Origin: [Zimmermannella] faecalis ATCC 13722
GTDB lineage: Bacteria; Actinomycetota; Actinomycetes; Actinomycetales; Microbacteriaceae
DNA: 64,000 bases
Assembly: GCF_000381765.1 (NCBI RefSeq)
Contig: NZ_KB907076.1
Coordinates: 124,001 to 188,000, forward strand
Direction of reading: 5' to 3'
Part shown: piece by piece, positions 41,808-50,437 of the stretch
Numbering within the stretch: the first letter of the stretch is position 1
Layout: every line of letters begins with the position of its first letter
Position numbers and translations under genes: made by a program
The notes under the pieces: generated by a model
Told to the model about the DNA's origin: nothing
Database searches by the model: none
Seen by the model: only the letters and a program-made list of their open reading frames with translations

Positions 41808-43118
41808 GTGACTCAACGAACCGTGATTTCCGCACTTGCCGCGCTCGAGGATGGACCCGTCAAGGTTCAGGGCTGGGTAGACACCGTCCGCGATCAGAAG
41901 AAGGTGCAGTTCGTCGTGCTTCGCGACGAGACCGGCGCCCTGCAGCTCGTGAACCCCCGTAGTGAGGGGCGCGAGGCGATCAGCGACACGATTTCGAGCC
42001 TCGCCCAGGGCACGATGCTCACGATCACGGGCGACCTCAAGCACGACGAGCGCGTGAAGCTCGGCGGCCTCGAGGTGAAGGTCGGCGAGATCACGGTGGA
42101 GTCGGCAGCCGACCCCGAGACGCCGATCGCCGACGACTCGTCGATCGACAAGCGCCTCGACTGGCGGTTCCTCGACCTGCGCACGCCCCGCAACAACACC
42201 CTCTTCCGCGCGCAGACGACGTTCACGCACGCGATGCGCGACTACTGGTACGAGCGCGACTACATCGAGGTGTTCACACCGAAGCTGATGGCGACGCCGT
42301 CGGAGTCGAACGCCGAGCTCTTCAAGGTCGACTACTTCGACCGCCCCGCGTACCTCGCGCAGTCGCCGCAGTTCTTCAAGCAGATGGCGCAGTCGTCGGG
42401 CTTCGGCAAGATCTTCGAGATCGGCCCCGTGTTCCGCGCTGACCCGTCGTTCACGTCGCGCCACGCGACCGAGTTCACCGGCGTCGACGCCGAGATCTCG
42501 TGGATCGACTCGCACGCCGACGTCATGGACATGCAGGAAGAGCTCATGCGCGTCGCCCTCGCCGCCGTCGCCGAGCGCCACGGCGAGGCGATCAAGGAGC
42601 ACTTCGGTGTTGAGGTGAAGGTGCCCGAGGCGGCCTTCCCGCGCATCCCGCTGCTCGAGGCCCGCGAGATCGTGCAGTCGCGCGGCCACAAGTTCGAGCG
42701 CGACGACCTCGACATGGACCCTGAGGGCGAGCGCGAGATCGGCCGCTGGGCACTCGAAGAGCACGGCAGCGAGTTCGTGTTCCTCACCGACTACCCCGCG
42801 TCGATCCGGCCGTTTTACCACATGCGCCACGACGAGGATGCGTCGCTCACGAAGTCGTACGACCTCGTCTGGAACGGCGTTGAGATCTCGACCGGCGCGC
42901 AGCGTGAGCACCGCCTCGACGTGCTCGAGCGTCAGATCGTCGAGAAGGGCCTCGAGCCCGAAGAGCTCTCGTTCTACCTCGACTTCTTCCGGTACGGCGC
43001 TCCCCCACACGGCGGCTTCGGCATGGGCCTCGCCCGCATGCTGATGCTCATGCTGCACCAGCCGAACCTGCGCGAGGTCACCTACCTGTTCCGCGGCCCG
43101 AACCGCCTCACGCCGTAG
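41808..43118 (+). CDS. aspS: Aspartate--tRNA ligase, short archaeal-type (probably non-discriminating)
   Basis: A 436-residue class IIb synthetase. It has the N-terminal OB-fold (VKVQGWVDTVRDQKKVQFVVLRD), motif 2 in FRADPSFTSRHATEFTGVDAE, and motif 3 in GFGMGLARMLMLML. It lacks the roughly 150-residue GAD insertion of ordinary bacterial AspRS (about 590 residues) and so belongs to the archaeal/eukaryal-like form often annotated as AspRS(Asp/Asn). It may charge tRNA-Asn for the GatCAB route; no asnS or gat genes are in the window to test this. The start is GTG. Confidence 0.92.
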   Translation: MTQRTVISALAALEDGPVKVQGWVDTVRDQKKVQFVVLRDETGALQLVNPRSEGREAISDTISSLAQGTMLTITGDLKHDERVKLGGLEVKVGEITVESAADPETPIADDSSIDKRLDWRFLDLRTPRNNTLFRAQTTFTHAMRDYWYERDYIEVFTPKLMATPSESNAELFKVDYFDRPAYLAQSPQFFKQMAQSSGFGKIFEIGPVFRADPSFTSRHATEFTGVDAEISWIDSHADVMDMQEELMRVALAAVAERHGEAIKEHFGVEVKVPEAAFPRIPLLEAREIVQSRGHKFERDDLDMDPEGEREIGRWALEEHGSEFVFLTDYPASIRPFYHMRHDEDASLTKSYDLVWNGVEISTGAQREHRLDVLERQIVEKGLEPEELSFYLDFFRYGAPPHGGFGMGLARMLMLMLHQPNLREVTYLFRGPNRLTP

Positions 43119-43875
43119 CCTCAACGCTCGGCGCCGCCGTCGCGACGGTCGCACGTGCCCGGTCGAACAGCGGCCGGTACGTGAGGCCGGCGATGAGCGC
43201 GCCGAGCGTGGGGAACACGAGGAACACCCAGAGCTGCGCGAGCGGCTCGGCACCACCGAACACCGCCGTCGCGATCGAGCGCGCCGGGTTCACCGAGGTG
43301 TTCGAGACGGGGATCGTCGCGAGGTGAATCAGCGTCAGCGCGAGCCCCGCGAACTTCGTGCCACGCGTGGCGTGGGTGACACCGAGAATCACGTAGACGA
43401 ACAGCGCCGTGAAGACCGTCTCGACGATGATGACGGCGCCGAGGCCGAAGCCGCCCGGCGAGAGCGCGTCGTACCCGTTCGAGGCGAACCCGCCCTGCTG
43501 GGCCGCGGCGAGCCATCCCTCGGGGCCGAAGAAGCCAATCGCGACGAGCACCGACGTCGCGAGTGCGCCGCCGACGATCTGCGCCGCGACGTAGCCGACG
43601 ACGCCCGACCAGGGGAACCGGCCGGCCGCGGCGAGGCCAACCGTCACCGCGGGGTTGAAGTGCCCGCCCGAGATCGGGCCGAACGCGTACGCGCCGGCGA
43701 TGACGGCAAGGCCGACCGCGAGCGCGACGCCGACGAAGCCGACGCCGAGCGAGGTGCCCTCGGGGCTCGCACCGAAGTTCGCGGCGAATAGCGCCGTGCC
43801 GATCACGCCGAGCACGAGGAGGAAGGTGCCCGCCGCCTCGGCGACGAGAGTGGCGACTGGTGTGGGTGGGGTCAT
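43108..43875 (-). CDS. aqpZ: Aquaporin (MIP family)
   Basis: A 255-residue, six-helix channel. The two half-helix NPA boxes are GGHFNPAVTVG and NTSVNPARSIATAVFGG. The residues around the second box and the compact length suit a water channel (AqpZ class) rather than a glycerol facilitator, though the selectivity filter was not modelled. The start at 43875 (MTPPTPVATLVAEAAGTFLLVLGV) puts the first helix directly after a short N-terminus. It converges with aspS, overlapping by 11 bp. The following 43876-44044 gap shows nothing recognisable. Confidence 0.9.
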   Translation of the reverse strand: MTPPTPVATLVAEAAGTFLLVLGVIGTALFAANFGASPEGTSLGVGFVGVALAVGLAVIAGAYAFGPISGGHFNPAVTVGLAAAGRFPWSGVVGYVAAQIVGGALATSVLVAIGFFGPEGWLAAAQQGGFASNGYDALSPGGFGLGAVIIVETVFTALFVYVILGVTHATRGTKFAGLALTLIHLATIPVSNTSVNPARSIATAVFGGAEPLAQLWVFLVFPTLGALIAGLTYRPLFDRARATVATAAPSVEATA

Positions 43876-44044
43876 GGCGTTCTGCTTTCGTGCCGGTGGG
43901 CGCGATGGCACGGTACGAGCCCCGGTGAGTAATGTCCGAACCCGACACTAATCAAGCAGCCACGCGAGCGCTAGCACGTTGCGAACTATTTCGCCAGTGA
44001 GGGTGTCCTAAGTCACGAGTGAAGCGCTGCGACTCCCGCTGCAA

Positions 44045-44815
44045 CTAGCTGAGCACGGCGGGCAGCGCCACCGAAATCACGAGCGCGATGATGACGGTGT
44101 TGAACACGTAGGCGAGCACGTTGTGGGTGAGGGCGTTGCGGCGGCCGGCACGGCGCACGAGCAGGCGTGGCGCGAGGTTGTAGCCCGTCGACACCTGCAC
44201 CGACAGCAACACGAAGTCGAGAAACACGGGCGGCTCGATCCAGTCGTCGAGTGCGTCCGACTCGAGCGCGAGCGTCGCCCAGTCACGCATGTAGCGCACG
44301 GCGAACGCCATGACGATCATGATCCACGAGCCCACCATCGCCGCGAGCGCGCCGTAGGTCACGAGCGGCTCCTCGCGCACGCTCGGCACGAGCACGAACA
44401 CGACGACGCAGGCGAGCGAGATAAAGCCGGCGCCGACCGCGGTCGACACCTCATCGACCCCGTAGCGCCGCAGGCGGCGCTCTTCCTCGGCGTTGCGCGG
44501 CGATGAGAAGCGCGCGACCGCCGCGAGGTCGTCGCCCTCGAGCCCGCGGAACGCGAACAGCGTGAGCGGCACGTAGATGACGACGTTGATGAGCTGCATC
44601 ATGCCGTAGGCGATGACGAGCGGAACCGCGGTGCGGCGGAACGCATCGCTCGCCGATGTCGCCTCGTCGACGTCGCGGAGCCCAAAGTAGATCGCGGGCA
44701 CGAGCACCGAAATCGCGATGACCCCGACGATCCACTGCCGGCGGTCTTCGCGCGCGAGCCACCGCGGCGCGGTCGCCCGCTCGCTGCCGCCGGGAAGCGC
44801 ATCCTGTGTCGTCAT
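44045..44815 (-). CDS. DUF1345-like membrane protein
   Basis: A 256-residue protein with about five or six transmembrane helices (WIVGVIAISVLVPAIYFGL, VPLVIAYGMMQLINVVIYVPLTLFAF, VGAGFISLACVVVFVLV, YGALAAMVGSWIMIVMAFAVRYM and a C-terminal pair). The C-terminal FLDFVLLSVQVSTGYNLAPRLLVRRAGRRNALTHNVLAYVFNTVIIALVIS resembles DUF1345. Function unknown. It is divergent from the acyltransferase gene. Confidence 0.75.
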   Translation of the reverse strand: MTTQDALPGGSERATAPRWLAREDRRQWIVGVIAISVLVPAIYFGLRDVDEATSASDAFRRTAVPLVIAYGMMQLINVVIYVPLTLFAFRGLEGDDLAAVARFSSPRNAEEERRLRRYGVDEVSTAVGAGFISLACVVVFVLVPSVREEPLVTYGALAAMVGSWIMIVMAFAVRYMRDWATLALESDALDDWIEPPVFLDFVLLSVQVSTGYNLAPRLLVRRAGRRNALTHNVLAYVFNTVIIALVISVALPAVLS

Positions 44816-44929
44816 CTCCGCGAGCCTAGCGAATCGCTTCGACCTGGGCATTGCTGTGCTTGCTCCATTCTTGGGCACATTCAGGGGATGCACACGGGGC
44901 ACGGAGTCGCGGTCGGTACTGTCGCGCGG

Positions 44930-46006
44930 ATGAAATCTCTCGGGGAGCAGCTTTCGGGCCGCGACAACGGGCTCGATGTGATTCGGCTGACGCTCGCGGT
45001 GAGCGTCATCATTTCGCACACCCATTTCCTCGGGGGCTACGACGCCGACCACCCGCTGCGCGCGATCGGCGACTGGGCCGTCGGCGGCTTCTTTGTGCTG
45101 AGCGGGTACCTCATCACCGCCTCGGGCGTGCGCACGCGCCTGCCGGCCTTCCTCTGGCGCCGCGCCCTGCGCATCCTGCCCGCGTTCTGGTGCGTGCTCG
45201 TCGTCACCGCCTTCGGGCTCGCACCGCTCGCGGCGATGCTCGAGGGGCACGGCTACAACTTCGGCAGCGCACTCGGCTACGTCACCGACAACTTCTGGCT
45301 GCGCATGAACCAGACGGGAATCTCGGGCACGCTCACCGACGTGCCGTTCCCGAACACCTGGAACGGCGCGCTGTGGACCCTCATGTACGAGGGCCTCGCC
45401 TACCTCGCCGTCGCGCTCATTTTTCTCGTGCCGTGGGCTCGCCGGCACCTGCGCATCGTCGCGCCCGTGCTGTTCGTTGCCGCGACCGTCGCGCTCCCCC
45501 TCGCCGAGGGGCCACTCGGCGTCACGACGACGCTCTACCTCAAGGCGTTCGAACTCGCCGGGTACTTTACGGCGGGGATGCTCGTCTACGCGTTCCGCGA
45601 CCTGGTCACGGTCGAGCCGTGGGTGCCGTTCTTCGCCGTCGCGGCGCTCACGGCACTTGCCACGGTCGGCTGGGGCTCGTACCTACTGCCGCTGCCGATT
45701 GCGCTGCTCGCGCTCTGGCTCGGCGCCGTGCTGCCGCTGCGCGCGCCCGGCGGGCTCGACCTCTCGTACGGCATCTACATCTGGGCGTTCCCGATGCAGC
45801 AGCTCGTCGTGCTCTGCGGGCTCGCGTGGCTCGGGCCGTGGGTCACGGCGCTCATCGCGTTCGGGGTGACGCTGCCGCTCGCGTTCGGCTCGTGGAAGCT
45901 CATTGAGGAGCCGGCGCTGCGGCTGCGACACCTCCCGCGCCGGGCGACGCGGGAGACACCCGATGCGCGCCGACGCGAGCCGGCGCCAGCCCTCGCCGCC
46001 CGTTAG
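44930..46006 (+). CDS. Acyltransferase 3 family membrane protein (OafA/YrhL-like)
   Basis: A protein of about 358 residues with ten or so helices. Family features: GRDNGLDVIRLTLAVSVIISHTHFLGG, with the proposed catalytic His, and GDWAVGGFFVLSGYLITASG; later GTLTDVPFPNTWNGALWTLMYEGLAYLAVALIF. Such enzymes acylate sugars of surface polysaccharides or glycolipids. An in-frame ATG at 44888 would add 14 residues, and neither start has a strong ribosome binding site. It lacks the C-terminal SGNH domain. Target unknown. Confidence 0.85.
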   Translation: MKSLGEQLSGRDNGLDVIRLTLAVSVIISHTHFLGGYDADHPLRAIGDWAVGGFFVLSGYLITASGVRTRLPAFLWRRALRILPAFWCVLVVTAFGLAPLAAMLEGHGYNFGSALGYVTDNFWLRMNQTGISGTLTDVPFPNTWNGALWTLMYEGLAYLAVALIFLVPWARRHLRIVAPVLFVAATVALPLAEGPLGVTTTLYLKAFELAGYFTAGMLVYAFRDLVTVEPWVPFFAVAALTALATVGWGSYLLPLPIALLALWLGAVLPLRAPGGLDLSYGIYIWAFPMQQLVVLCGLAWLGPWVTALIAFGVTLPLAFGSWKLIEEPALRLRHLPRRATRETPDARRREPAPALAAR

Positions 46007-47406
46007 CGGTCGAGCAGCTGCAGCTCGGGGTTCTCGATGCGGTCGGTGACGAAGGTGAGGAAGTCGCTCGCCTCCTGCCCGTCGCACACGCGGTGATCGA
46101 ACACGAAGCTGAACGTCGCGACCTTGCGCACCGTGAGCTCGCCTTCGACGGCCCACGGCCGCTCCTTGATGCGCCCGATGCCGAGCATCGCCGCCTCGGG
46201 CAGGTTGATGATCGGCGTCGCGCCATCGACACCGAAGCCGCCGTAGTTGTTCAGGGTGAACGTGCCGCCGCGCAGCTGCTCGGGCGGGAACTTCCCCTCG
46301 CCCGCGGCCGTGACGACCTTCGCGATCGCGTCGCGCAGCTCGGGGAGGTCCATCGACTCGGTGTGGTGCACGACCGGCACCGCGAGCCCGCGCGGCGTCT
46401 GCGCCGCGAGCCCGAGGTTGATTCGGCCGTGCTCGACGACGGCGTCGCCGTCGAAGGTCGAGTTGAGGCGGGGGTAGCGCTTGAGCCCCTTGACGACGAG
46501 GCGGCCGATGAGCGTCGTGAAGCTGAACTTCTCGCCCGTCGCGCGCTGCAGGCGGGCCCGCAGCTCGGCGAGCGGGGTCACGTCGACGTCGAGCCAGATC
46601 GTCGCCTTCGGCACCTCGGCGTGCGAGGCGGCCATGTGCTTCGCGGTCACGGCGCGCATGCCGGTGAGCGGGATGCGCCGGTGGGCGAACTCATCGGGGT
46701 CGCCTGGGGCGGTGGCAGTGTCGTCCGCCGCGAAGTCTGCGGTCGCGGGCACCTCTTCGCGGAGCTTCGCGATCGCGTCGCGCACGTCGCCGCGCAGCAC
46801 GAGCCCGTTCGGGCCGCTCCCGCTGAGGTGGCGGGCGTCGAAGCCCGCGTCTTTCGCCTCGCGCCGCACGAGCGGCGACATGACGGGCGAGTTGCGCGTC
46901 GCGTCGAGGTGCAGCTTCGAGGGGTCGGCGGAGCGGTGCGCGGCGGCATCTTTCGCGAGGCCGGCCGGGGTGGCGCACGTGCTGCGCCGCTTGAAGCGCC
47001 CGCCCTCGGGTCGGCGCAGCCGTGCCTCGGCGTCGTTCGTGCCGTAGCCGACGAGCACGGCGCCCGAGGTCGACTCGACCGCCGTCCCGTCGGCGCGCTC
47101 GGCCGGGGCTGGCTGCCGCGCATCCAGTTCGGGAGTCGCCGGGGCCGGAGCATCGGTAACGGCTTCGGCCGCAGCGCCCACCGTCAGCAGCACATCGCCC
47201 GCGTTGAGGGTGTCGCCGACCTCGCCGCCGAGCGCCGAGACCGTGCCGGCGTAGGGCACGGGGAGCTCGACGATCGACTTCGCCGATTCGACCTCGACGA
47301 CGATTTGGTCGATCGTCACCTCGTCGCCGACTGCGACCTTCCAGTCGACGATCGTCGCCTCGACGAGGCCCTCGCCGAGGTCGGGCAGAATGAATTCGCG
47401 GGTCAT
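46003..47406 (-). CDS. Dihydrolipoamide acyltransferase (E2) of a branched-chain-type 2-oxoacid dehydrogenase
   Basis: A 467-residue E2. The N-terminal lipoyl domain (ILPDLGEGLVEATIVDWKVAVGDEV) carries the lipoylated lysine in VEVESAKSIVELP; a peripheral-subunit-binding domain follows (SPLVRREAKDAGFDARHLSGSGPNGLVLRGDV), and the C-terminal catalytic domain ends with FVFDHRVCDGQEASDFL, holding the HxxxDG active site. Acceptor acyl group: branched-chain or short-chain, inferred from the E1 type. Start 3 bp after the E1 beta stop. No E3 gene is nearby. Confidence 0.9.
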   Translation of the reverse strand: MTREFILPDLGEGLVEATIVDWKVAVGDEVTIDQIVVEVESAKSIVELPVPYAGTVSALGGEVGDTLNAGDVLLTVGAAAEAVTDAPAPATPELDARQPAPAERADGTAVESTSGAVLVGYGTNDAEARLRRPEGGRFKRRSTCATPAGLAKDAAAHRSADPSKLHLDATRNSPVMSPLVRREAKDAGFDARHLSGSGPNGLVLRGDVRDAIAKLREEVPATADFAADDTATAPGDPDEFAHRRIPLTGMRAVTAKHMAASHAEVPKATIWLDVDVTPLAELRARLQRATGEKFSFTTLIGRLVVKGLKRYPRLNSTFDGDAVVEHGRINLGLAAQTPRGLAVPVVHHTESMDLPELRDAIAKVVTAAGEGKFPPEQLRGGTFTLNNYGGFGVDGATPIINLPEAAMLGIGRIKERPWAVEGELTVRKVATFSFVFDHRVCDGQEASDFLTFVTDRIENPELQLLDR

Positions 47407-47408
47407 GG

Positions 47409-48437
47409 TCACCACTCCCAGGTGTCGAGTGCGGCGAGCACGCGCTCGGCCGTGGGCAGGTAGTACTCCTCGAGCTTCGGCGAGGGGTACGGGATGTCGA
47501 AGCCCGCGATGCGCAGCACGGGCGCGTCGAGCCAGTGGAAACTGCGCTGCATGACCCGGGCCGCGACCTCCGCGCCATAGCCGCCGAACTTGGCGGCCTC
47601 GTGAATCACCGCGGCGCGGGAGCACTTGCGCACCGACGCCGAGACCGTCTCGTCGTCAAACGGCGAGAGCGAGCGCAGGTCGATCACCTCGATGTCGAGG
47701 CCCTCCTCAGCCCCGAGTTCGGCGGCGCGCAGCGCGACCTCGACGGTTGGGCCGTAGCCGAGCAGCACGACGTCGCTGCCCTCGCGGAGCACCCGGGCGC
47801 GGTTCCAGTCGACCCCGGCCTCATCGCGACGCACCTCGCCGCGCTGCCAGTAGCGGCGCTTCGGCTCGAACACGATCACGGGGTCTTGCGAGTCGATCGC
47901 GTGCCGCAGCTGGTGGTAGGCGTCGTGCGCGTTCGCGGGTGACACGACCGTGAGCCCCGGGGTGTGCGCCCAATACGCCTCCGACGAGTCGGAGTGGTGC
48001 TCGACGCCGCCGATGCCACCGCCGTAGGGGATGCGAATGACGAGCGGGAGCTCGACGCGGCCGCGCGTACGGTTGCGCATCTTCGCGACGTGCGAGAACA
48101 CCTGCTCGAGGGCGGGATAGCTGAAGGCGTCGAACTGCATCTCGACGACTGGGCGTATCCCCGCCATCGCCATGCCGATCGCGGTGCCGACGATGCCCGA
48201 CTCGGCGAGCGGCGAATCCCACACGCGCGCCGGGCCCCACTTGTCGCTGAGCCCGCTCGTCACGCGGAACACGCCGCCGAGCGGCCCGACGTCCTCGCCG
48301 TAGATGACGACGCGGTCGTCGGCCGCGAGCGCGTCGTCAAGCGCGGCGTTGAGCGCCGCCGCGATGCTCAGCGTCTCGACGCGGGGCTCGCGGGTCGCGG
48401 CGACGGCCGCGGTCTCGTTGGTGGCGGTGTCGATCAT
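47409..48437 (-). CDS. 2-oxoacid dehydrogenase E1 beta subunit (branched-chain type)
   Basis: A 342-residue E1 beta. Diagnostic stretches are VIYGEDVGPLGGVFRVTSGLSDKWGPARVWDSPLAESGIVGTAIGMA, MQFDAFSYPALEQVFSHVAKMRNRTRG and IPYGGGIGGVEHHSDSSEAYWAHTPGL. These fit BkdB/branched-chain 2-oxoacid dehydrogenase rather than the homodimeric actinobacterial pyruvate E1. The start is placed at 48437: GGGAGG lies 7 nt before it but touches the alternative ATG at 48443. Works with the E1 alpha gene ending 2 bp upstream. Confidence 0.9.
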   Translation of the reverse strand: MIDTATNETAAVAATREPRVETLSIAAALNAALDDALAADDRVVIYGEDVGPLGGVFRVTSGLSDKWGPARVWDSPLAESGIVGTAIGMAMAGIRPVVEMQFDAFSYPALEQVFSHVAKMRNRTRGRVELPLVIRIPYGGGIGGVEHHSDSSEAYWAHTPGLTVVSPANAHDAYHQLRHAIDSQDPVIVFEPKRRYWQRGEVRRDEAGVDWNRARVLREGSDVVLLGYGPTVEVALRAAELGAEEGLDIEVIDLRSLSPFDDETVSASVRKCSRAAVIHEAAKFGGYGAEVAARVMQRSFHWLDAPVLRIAGFDIPYPSPKLEEYYLPTAERVLAALDTWEW

Positions 48438-48439
48438 GC

Positions 48440-49510
48440 TCATGCCTCCCTCGTGGCGAGCTCGGCCGCGAGCGCGTCGCGCTGTTCGCGCAGCGACGCG
48501 CGCGGCTCGGCGTAAACGTGCTCGAACAGCTCGAGCGGGTCGACCGTGACGTCGTCGTTCATGACGTCGCGCGTGAGCTGCGCGACCTCCTCGGCCTCGG
48601 GCACGTCCGGCACCTCGCCGGTCGCCGCGAGGTAGCGCTCGAGGCGAGCGATCGCATCCTTTTCGCGCCACGCGTCGGCCTCGCTCGCGTCGCGGTACCG
48701 GGTGGGGTCGTCGGAGTTCGTGTGCGCCTCGAGGCGGTACGTGACGGCCTCGATGACGGTCGGCCCCTCCCCCGCACGGGCGCGGGCGGCGGCCTCGCGC
48801 ACGACCGCGATGACAGCGGCGACGTCGTTGCCGTCGACGCGCACGCCCGGCATGCCGAGGCCGACGCCGCGGTCGGCGATCGAGCGCGAGCGCGTCTGGT
48901 GGTGCAGCGGCACCGAGATCGCGTACTGGTTGTTCTGCACGAAAAAGACGGTCGAGGTCTGCCACGTCGCGGCGAAGTTCATCGCCTCGTGCGTGTCGCC
49001 CTCGCTCGTCGAGCCGTCGCCGAGGTACGCGAGCGTGACGGTGTCGCGGCCCTGCAGCCGCTCGCCGTGCGCGAAGCCGACGGCGTGGAGCGCCTGGGTC
49101 GCGAGCGGTGTCGAGAGCGACGAGGCGTGCCACTCGTACGGGTCGTAGGCGACGTGCCAGTCGCCGCGGAAGAACGCGAGAATGTCGCGCGGGTGCATCC
49201 CGCGGGTGAGCAGCGCCGACGATTCGCGGTACGTCGGGAACAGCCAGTCGTTGTCGGCGAGGCCGAGCACCGACCCGACTTCGCCGGCCTCCTGCCCGTA
49301 GGCCGAGGGGTACGTCGCGAGGCGGCCCTGGCGGGTGAGGGCGGTCACCTGCGCCTCCCAGCGGCGGGCAATCACCATCTTCCGGTACGCCTCGACGAGG
49401 GTTTCGCGGTCGGGCATCGCGAGGTCGTGCTCGACGGGTTCGCCCGCGGAAGTCAGCAGCTCGATTGGGGTTTCGCTCGGCAGCAGCGAGTTGACATCGT
49501 TGTCACGCAT
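48440..49510 (-). CDS. 2-oxoacid dehydrogenase E1 alpha subunit (branched-chain type)
   Basis: A 356-residue ThDP-dependent E1 alpha. The ThDP motif is GDGSTSEGDTHEAMNFAATWQTSTVFFVQNNQYAIS near residue 165, and the phosphorylation-loop-like region RYRDASEADAW follows YRLEAHTNSDDPTRY. Decarboxylates a 2-oxoacid; branched-chain oxoacids from Val, Leu and Ile are the likely substrates, which would give acyl-CoA primers for the iso/anteiso fatty acids typical of Microbacteriaceae. First gene of the operon, 211 bp downstream of an Lrp-family gene across a palindrome-rich gap. Confidence 0.9.
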   Translation of the reverse strand: MRDNDVNSLLPSETPIELLTSAGEPVEHDLAMPDRETLVEAYRKMVIARRWEAQVTALTRQGRLATYPSAYGQEAGEVGSVLGLADNDWLFPTYRESSALLTRGMHPRDILAFFRGDWHVAYDPYEWHASSLSTPLATQALHAVGFAHGERLQGRDTVTLAYLGDGSTSEGDTHEAMNFAATWQTSTVFFVQNNQYAISVPLHHQTRSRSIADRGVGLGMPGVRVDGNDVAAVIAVVREAAARARAGEGPTVIEAVTYRLEAHTNSDDPTRYRDASEADAWREKDAIARLERYLAATGEVPDVPEAEEVAQLTRDVMNDDVTVDPLELFEHVYAEPRASLREQRDALAAELATREA

Positions 49511-49646
49511 GCCTCCAGGATGCGCCGGGTCGCGCCCGCGTTCGAGCGCTTGCGGCCAGGTGCGGTCACCCTGCCCATTCGTCCGACACCTTTCGCCGTC
49601 CGTCCGGCCGAACCCCGCCTATCCGCCCATCCGTCCGCCCCGAAGC

Positions 49647-49667
49647 CTTCAGTTCAGTGGACTGAAG
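49647..49667. promoter_or_regulatory. Inverted repeat CTTCAGT-N7-ACTGAAG
   Basis: Perfect 7-bp arms at 49647-49653 and 49661-49667 around TCAGTGG. It abuts the larger palindrome to its right, about 137 bp upstream of the E1 alpha gene. Together they form a compact symmetric region between Lrp and the oxoacid dehydrogenase operon. Confidence 0.5.
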
Positions 49668-49696
49668 TTGCTGTTTTGAAGCTTCAAAACAGCAAC
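49667..49696. promoter_or_regulatory. Perfect 30-bp palindrome between Lrp gene and oxoacid dehydrogenase operon
   Basis: A fully self-complementary 30-bp sequence centred on AAGCTT (arms begin GTTGCTGTTTTGAAG). It lies 26 bp after the Lrp stop and 157 bp before the E1 alpha start, all on the minus strand. It could terminate the Lrp transcript or be an operator for an Lrp/BkdR-like protein; no U-tract follows on the minus strand, which favours a DNA-binding role. Confidence 0.6.
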
Positions 49697-49721
49697 ATTC
49701 GACCACCGAACTGGGGGGGGT

Positions 49722-50168
49722 CTAGTCGCCGAGGGGGTCGCGGGAGCGGTCGTCGATGATGAGATGCGTGCGCACCGACGCGACCCCGGGCATCCGGAGC
49801 ACGCGCTTCAACACCGTGTTGCTCAGTTCGTCGTGCGTCGGCGCCGCAATCTCGACGACGTAGTCGACGTCACCCGCGATCGTGTGCACTCGCGTGACGA
49901 ACGGCACCTCGAGCAGGCGGTCGGCGAGGTCGGCACCGGCCGCCGTCGCGCCCGTGTCGACCACGAGCAGCGCCCGCACGGGGAAGCCCGCGGCCGCGAC
50001 ATCGATCTGCGCCGAGAACCCCTGAATGACGCCCCGCTCGACGAGGCGCCGTACGCGCTCGTGCGCCGACGACCGCGACACGTGCACCTCTTCGGCGAGC
50101 GCGCGAATCGACAGCCGCGCGTCGCGCCGCAGCGCCCGCACAATCGCCCGATCGATCTCGTCTCGCAT
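49722..50168 (-). CDS. Lrp/AsnC family transcriptional regulator
   Basis: A 148-residue regulator: an N-terminal helix-turn-helix (DRAIVRALRRDARLSIRALAEEVHVSRSSAHERVRRLVERGVI) and a C-terminal RAM/AsnC ligand domain (VVDTGATAAGADLADRLLEVPFVTRVHTIAGDVDYVVEIAAP). Lrp-type proteins sense amino acids. Because it lies directly upstream of a branched-chain oxoacid dehydrogenase operon, it is a likely BkdR-type regulator, as known in Pseudomonas putida; this is inference. It is 35 bp downstream of the glutaredoxin gene. Confidence 0.9.
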   Translation of the reverse strand: MRDEIDRAIVRALRRDARLSIRALAEEVHVSRSSAHERVRRLVERGVIQGFSAQIDVAAAGFPVRALLVVDTGATAAGADLADRLLEVPFVTRVHTIAGDVDYVVEIAAPTHDELSNTVLKRVLRMPGVASVRTHLIIDDRSRDPLGD

Positions 50169-50203
50169 CGTTCGAGTATCCCAGAGCCGCCACGCAGCTG
50201 GCG

Positions 50204-50437
50204 TCAGCCCGCGAGCGCGCCCCGAAGCCGGTCGCGGTCGACGAACCAGGTCGCGTGCTGCTCACCGTCGATGACGACGACCGGAATCAACTCGCCATAT
50301 CGGCGCTGCAGGTCGGGGTCATCGAGGATGTTGTGCCGCCGCAGCTCGGCGCCCGCGGCCGCCGCTTCGGGCACGACAATCGCGGCCGCGTCCTCGCAGA
50401 GGTGACAGCCGGGCTTCTCGTAGAGGTCGACGATCAC
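50204..50437 (-). CDS. Glutaredoxin-like thiol-disulfide protein
   Basis: A 77-residue thioredoxin-fold protein (glutaredoxin 2/DUF836-like). The redox site is LYEKPGCHLCEDAA and the cis-Pro segment ELIPVVVIDGE. Short for a classical glutaredoxin but typical of this group, which is often paired with other genes in actinobacteria. The start overlaps the nhaA stop by 4 bp, so it is coupled to the antiporter. In a mycothiol-type organism it may not use glutathione; the reductant is unknown. Confidence 0.87.
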   Translation of the reverse strand: MIVDLYEKPGCHLCEDAAAIVVPEAAAAGAELRRHNILDDPDLQRRYGELIPVVVIDGEQHATWFVDRDRLRGALAG

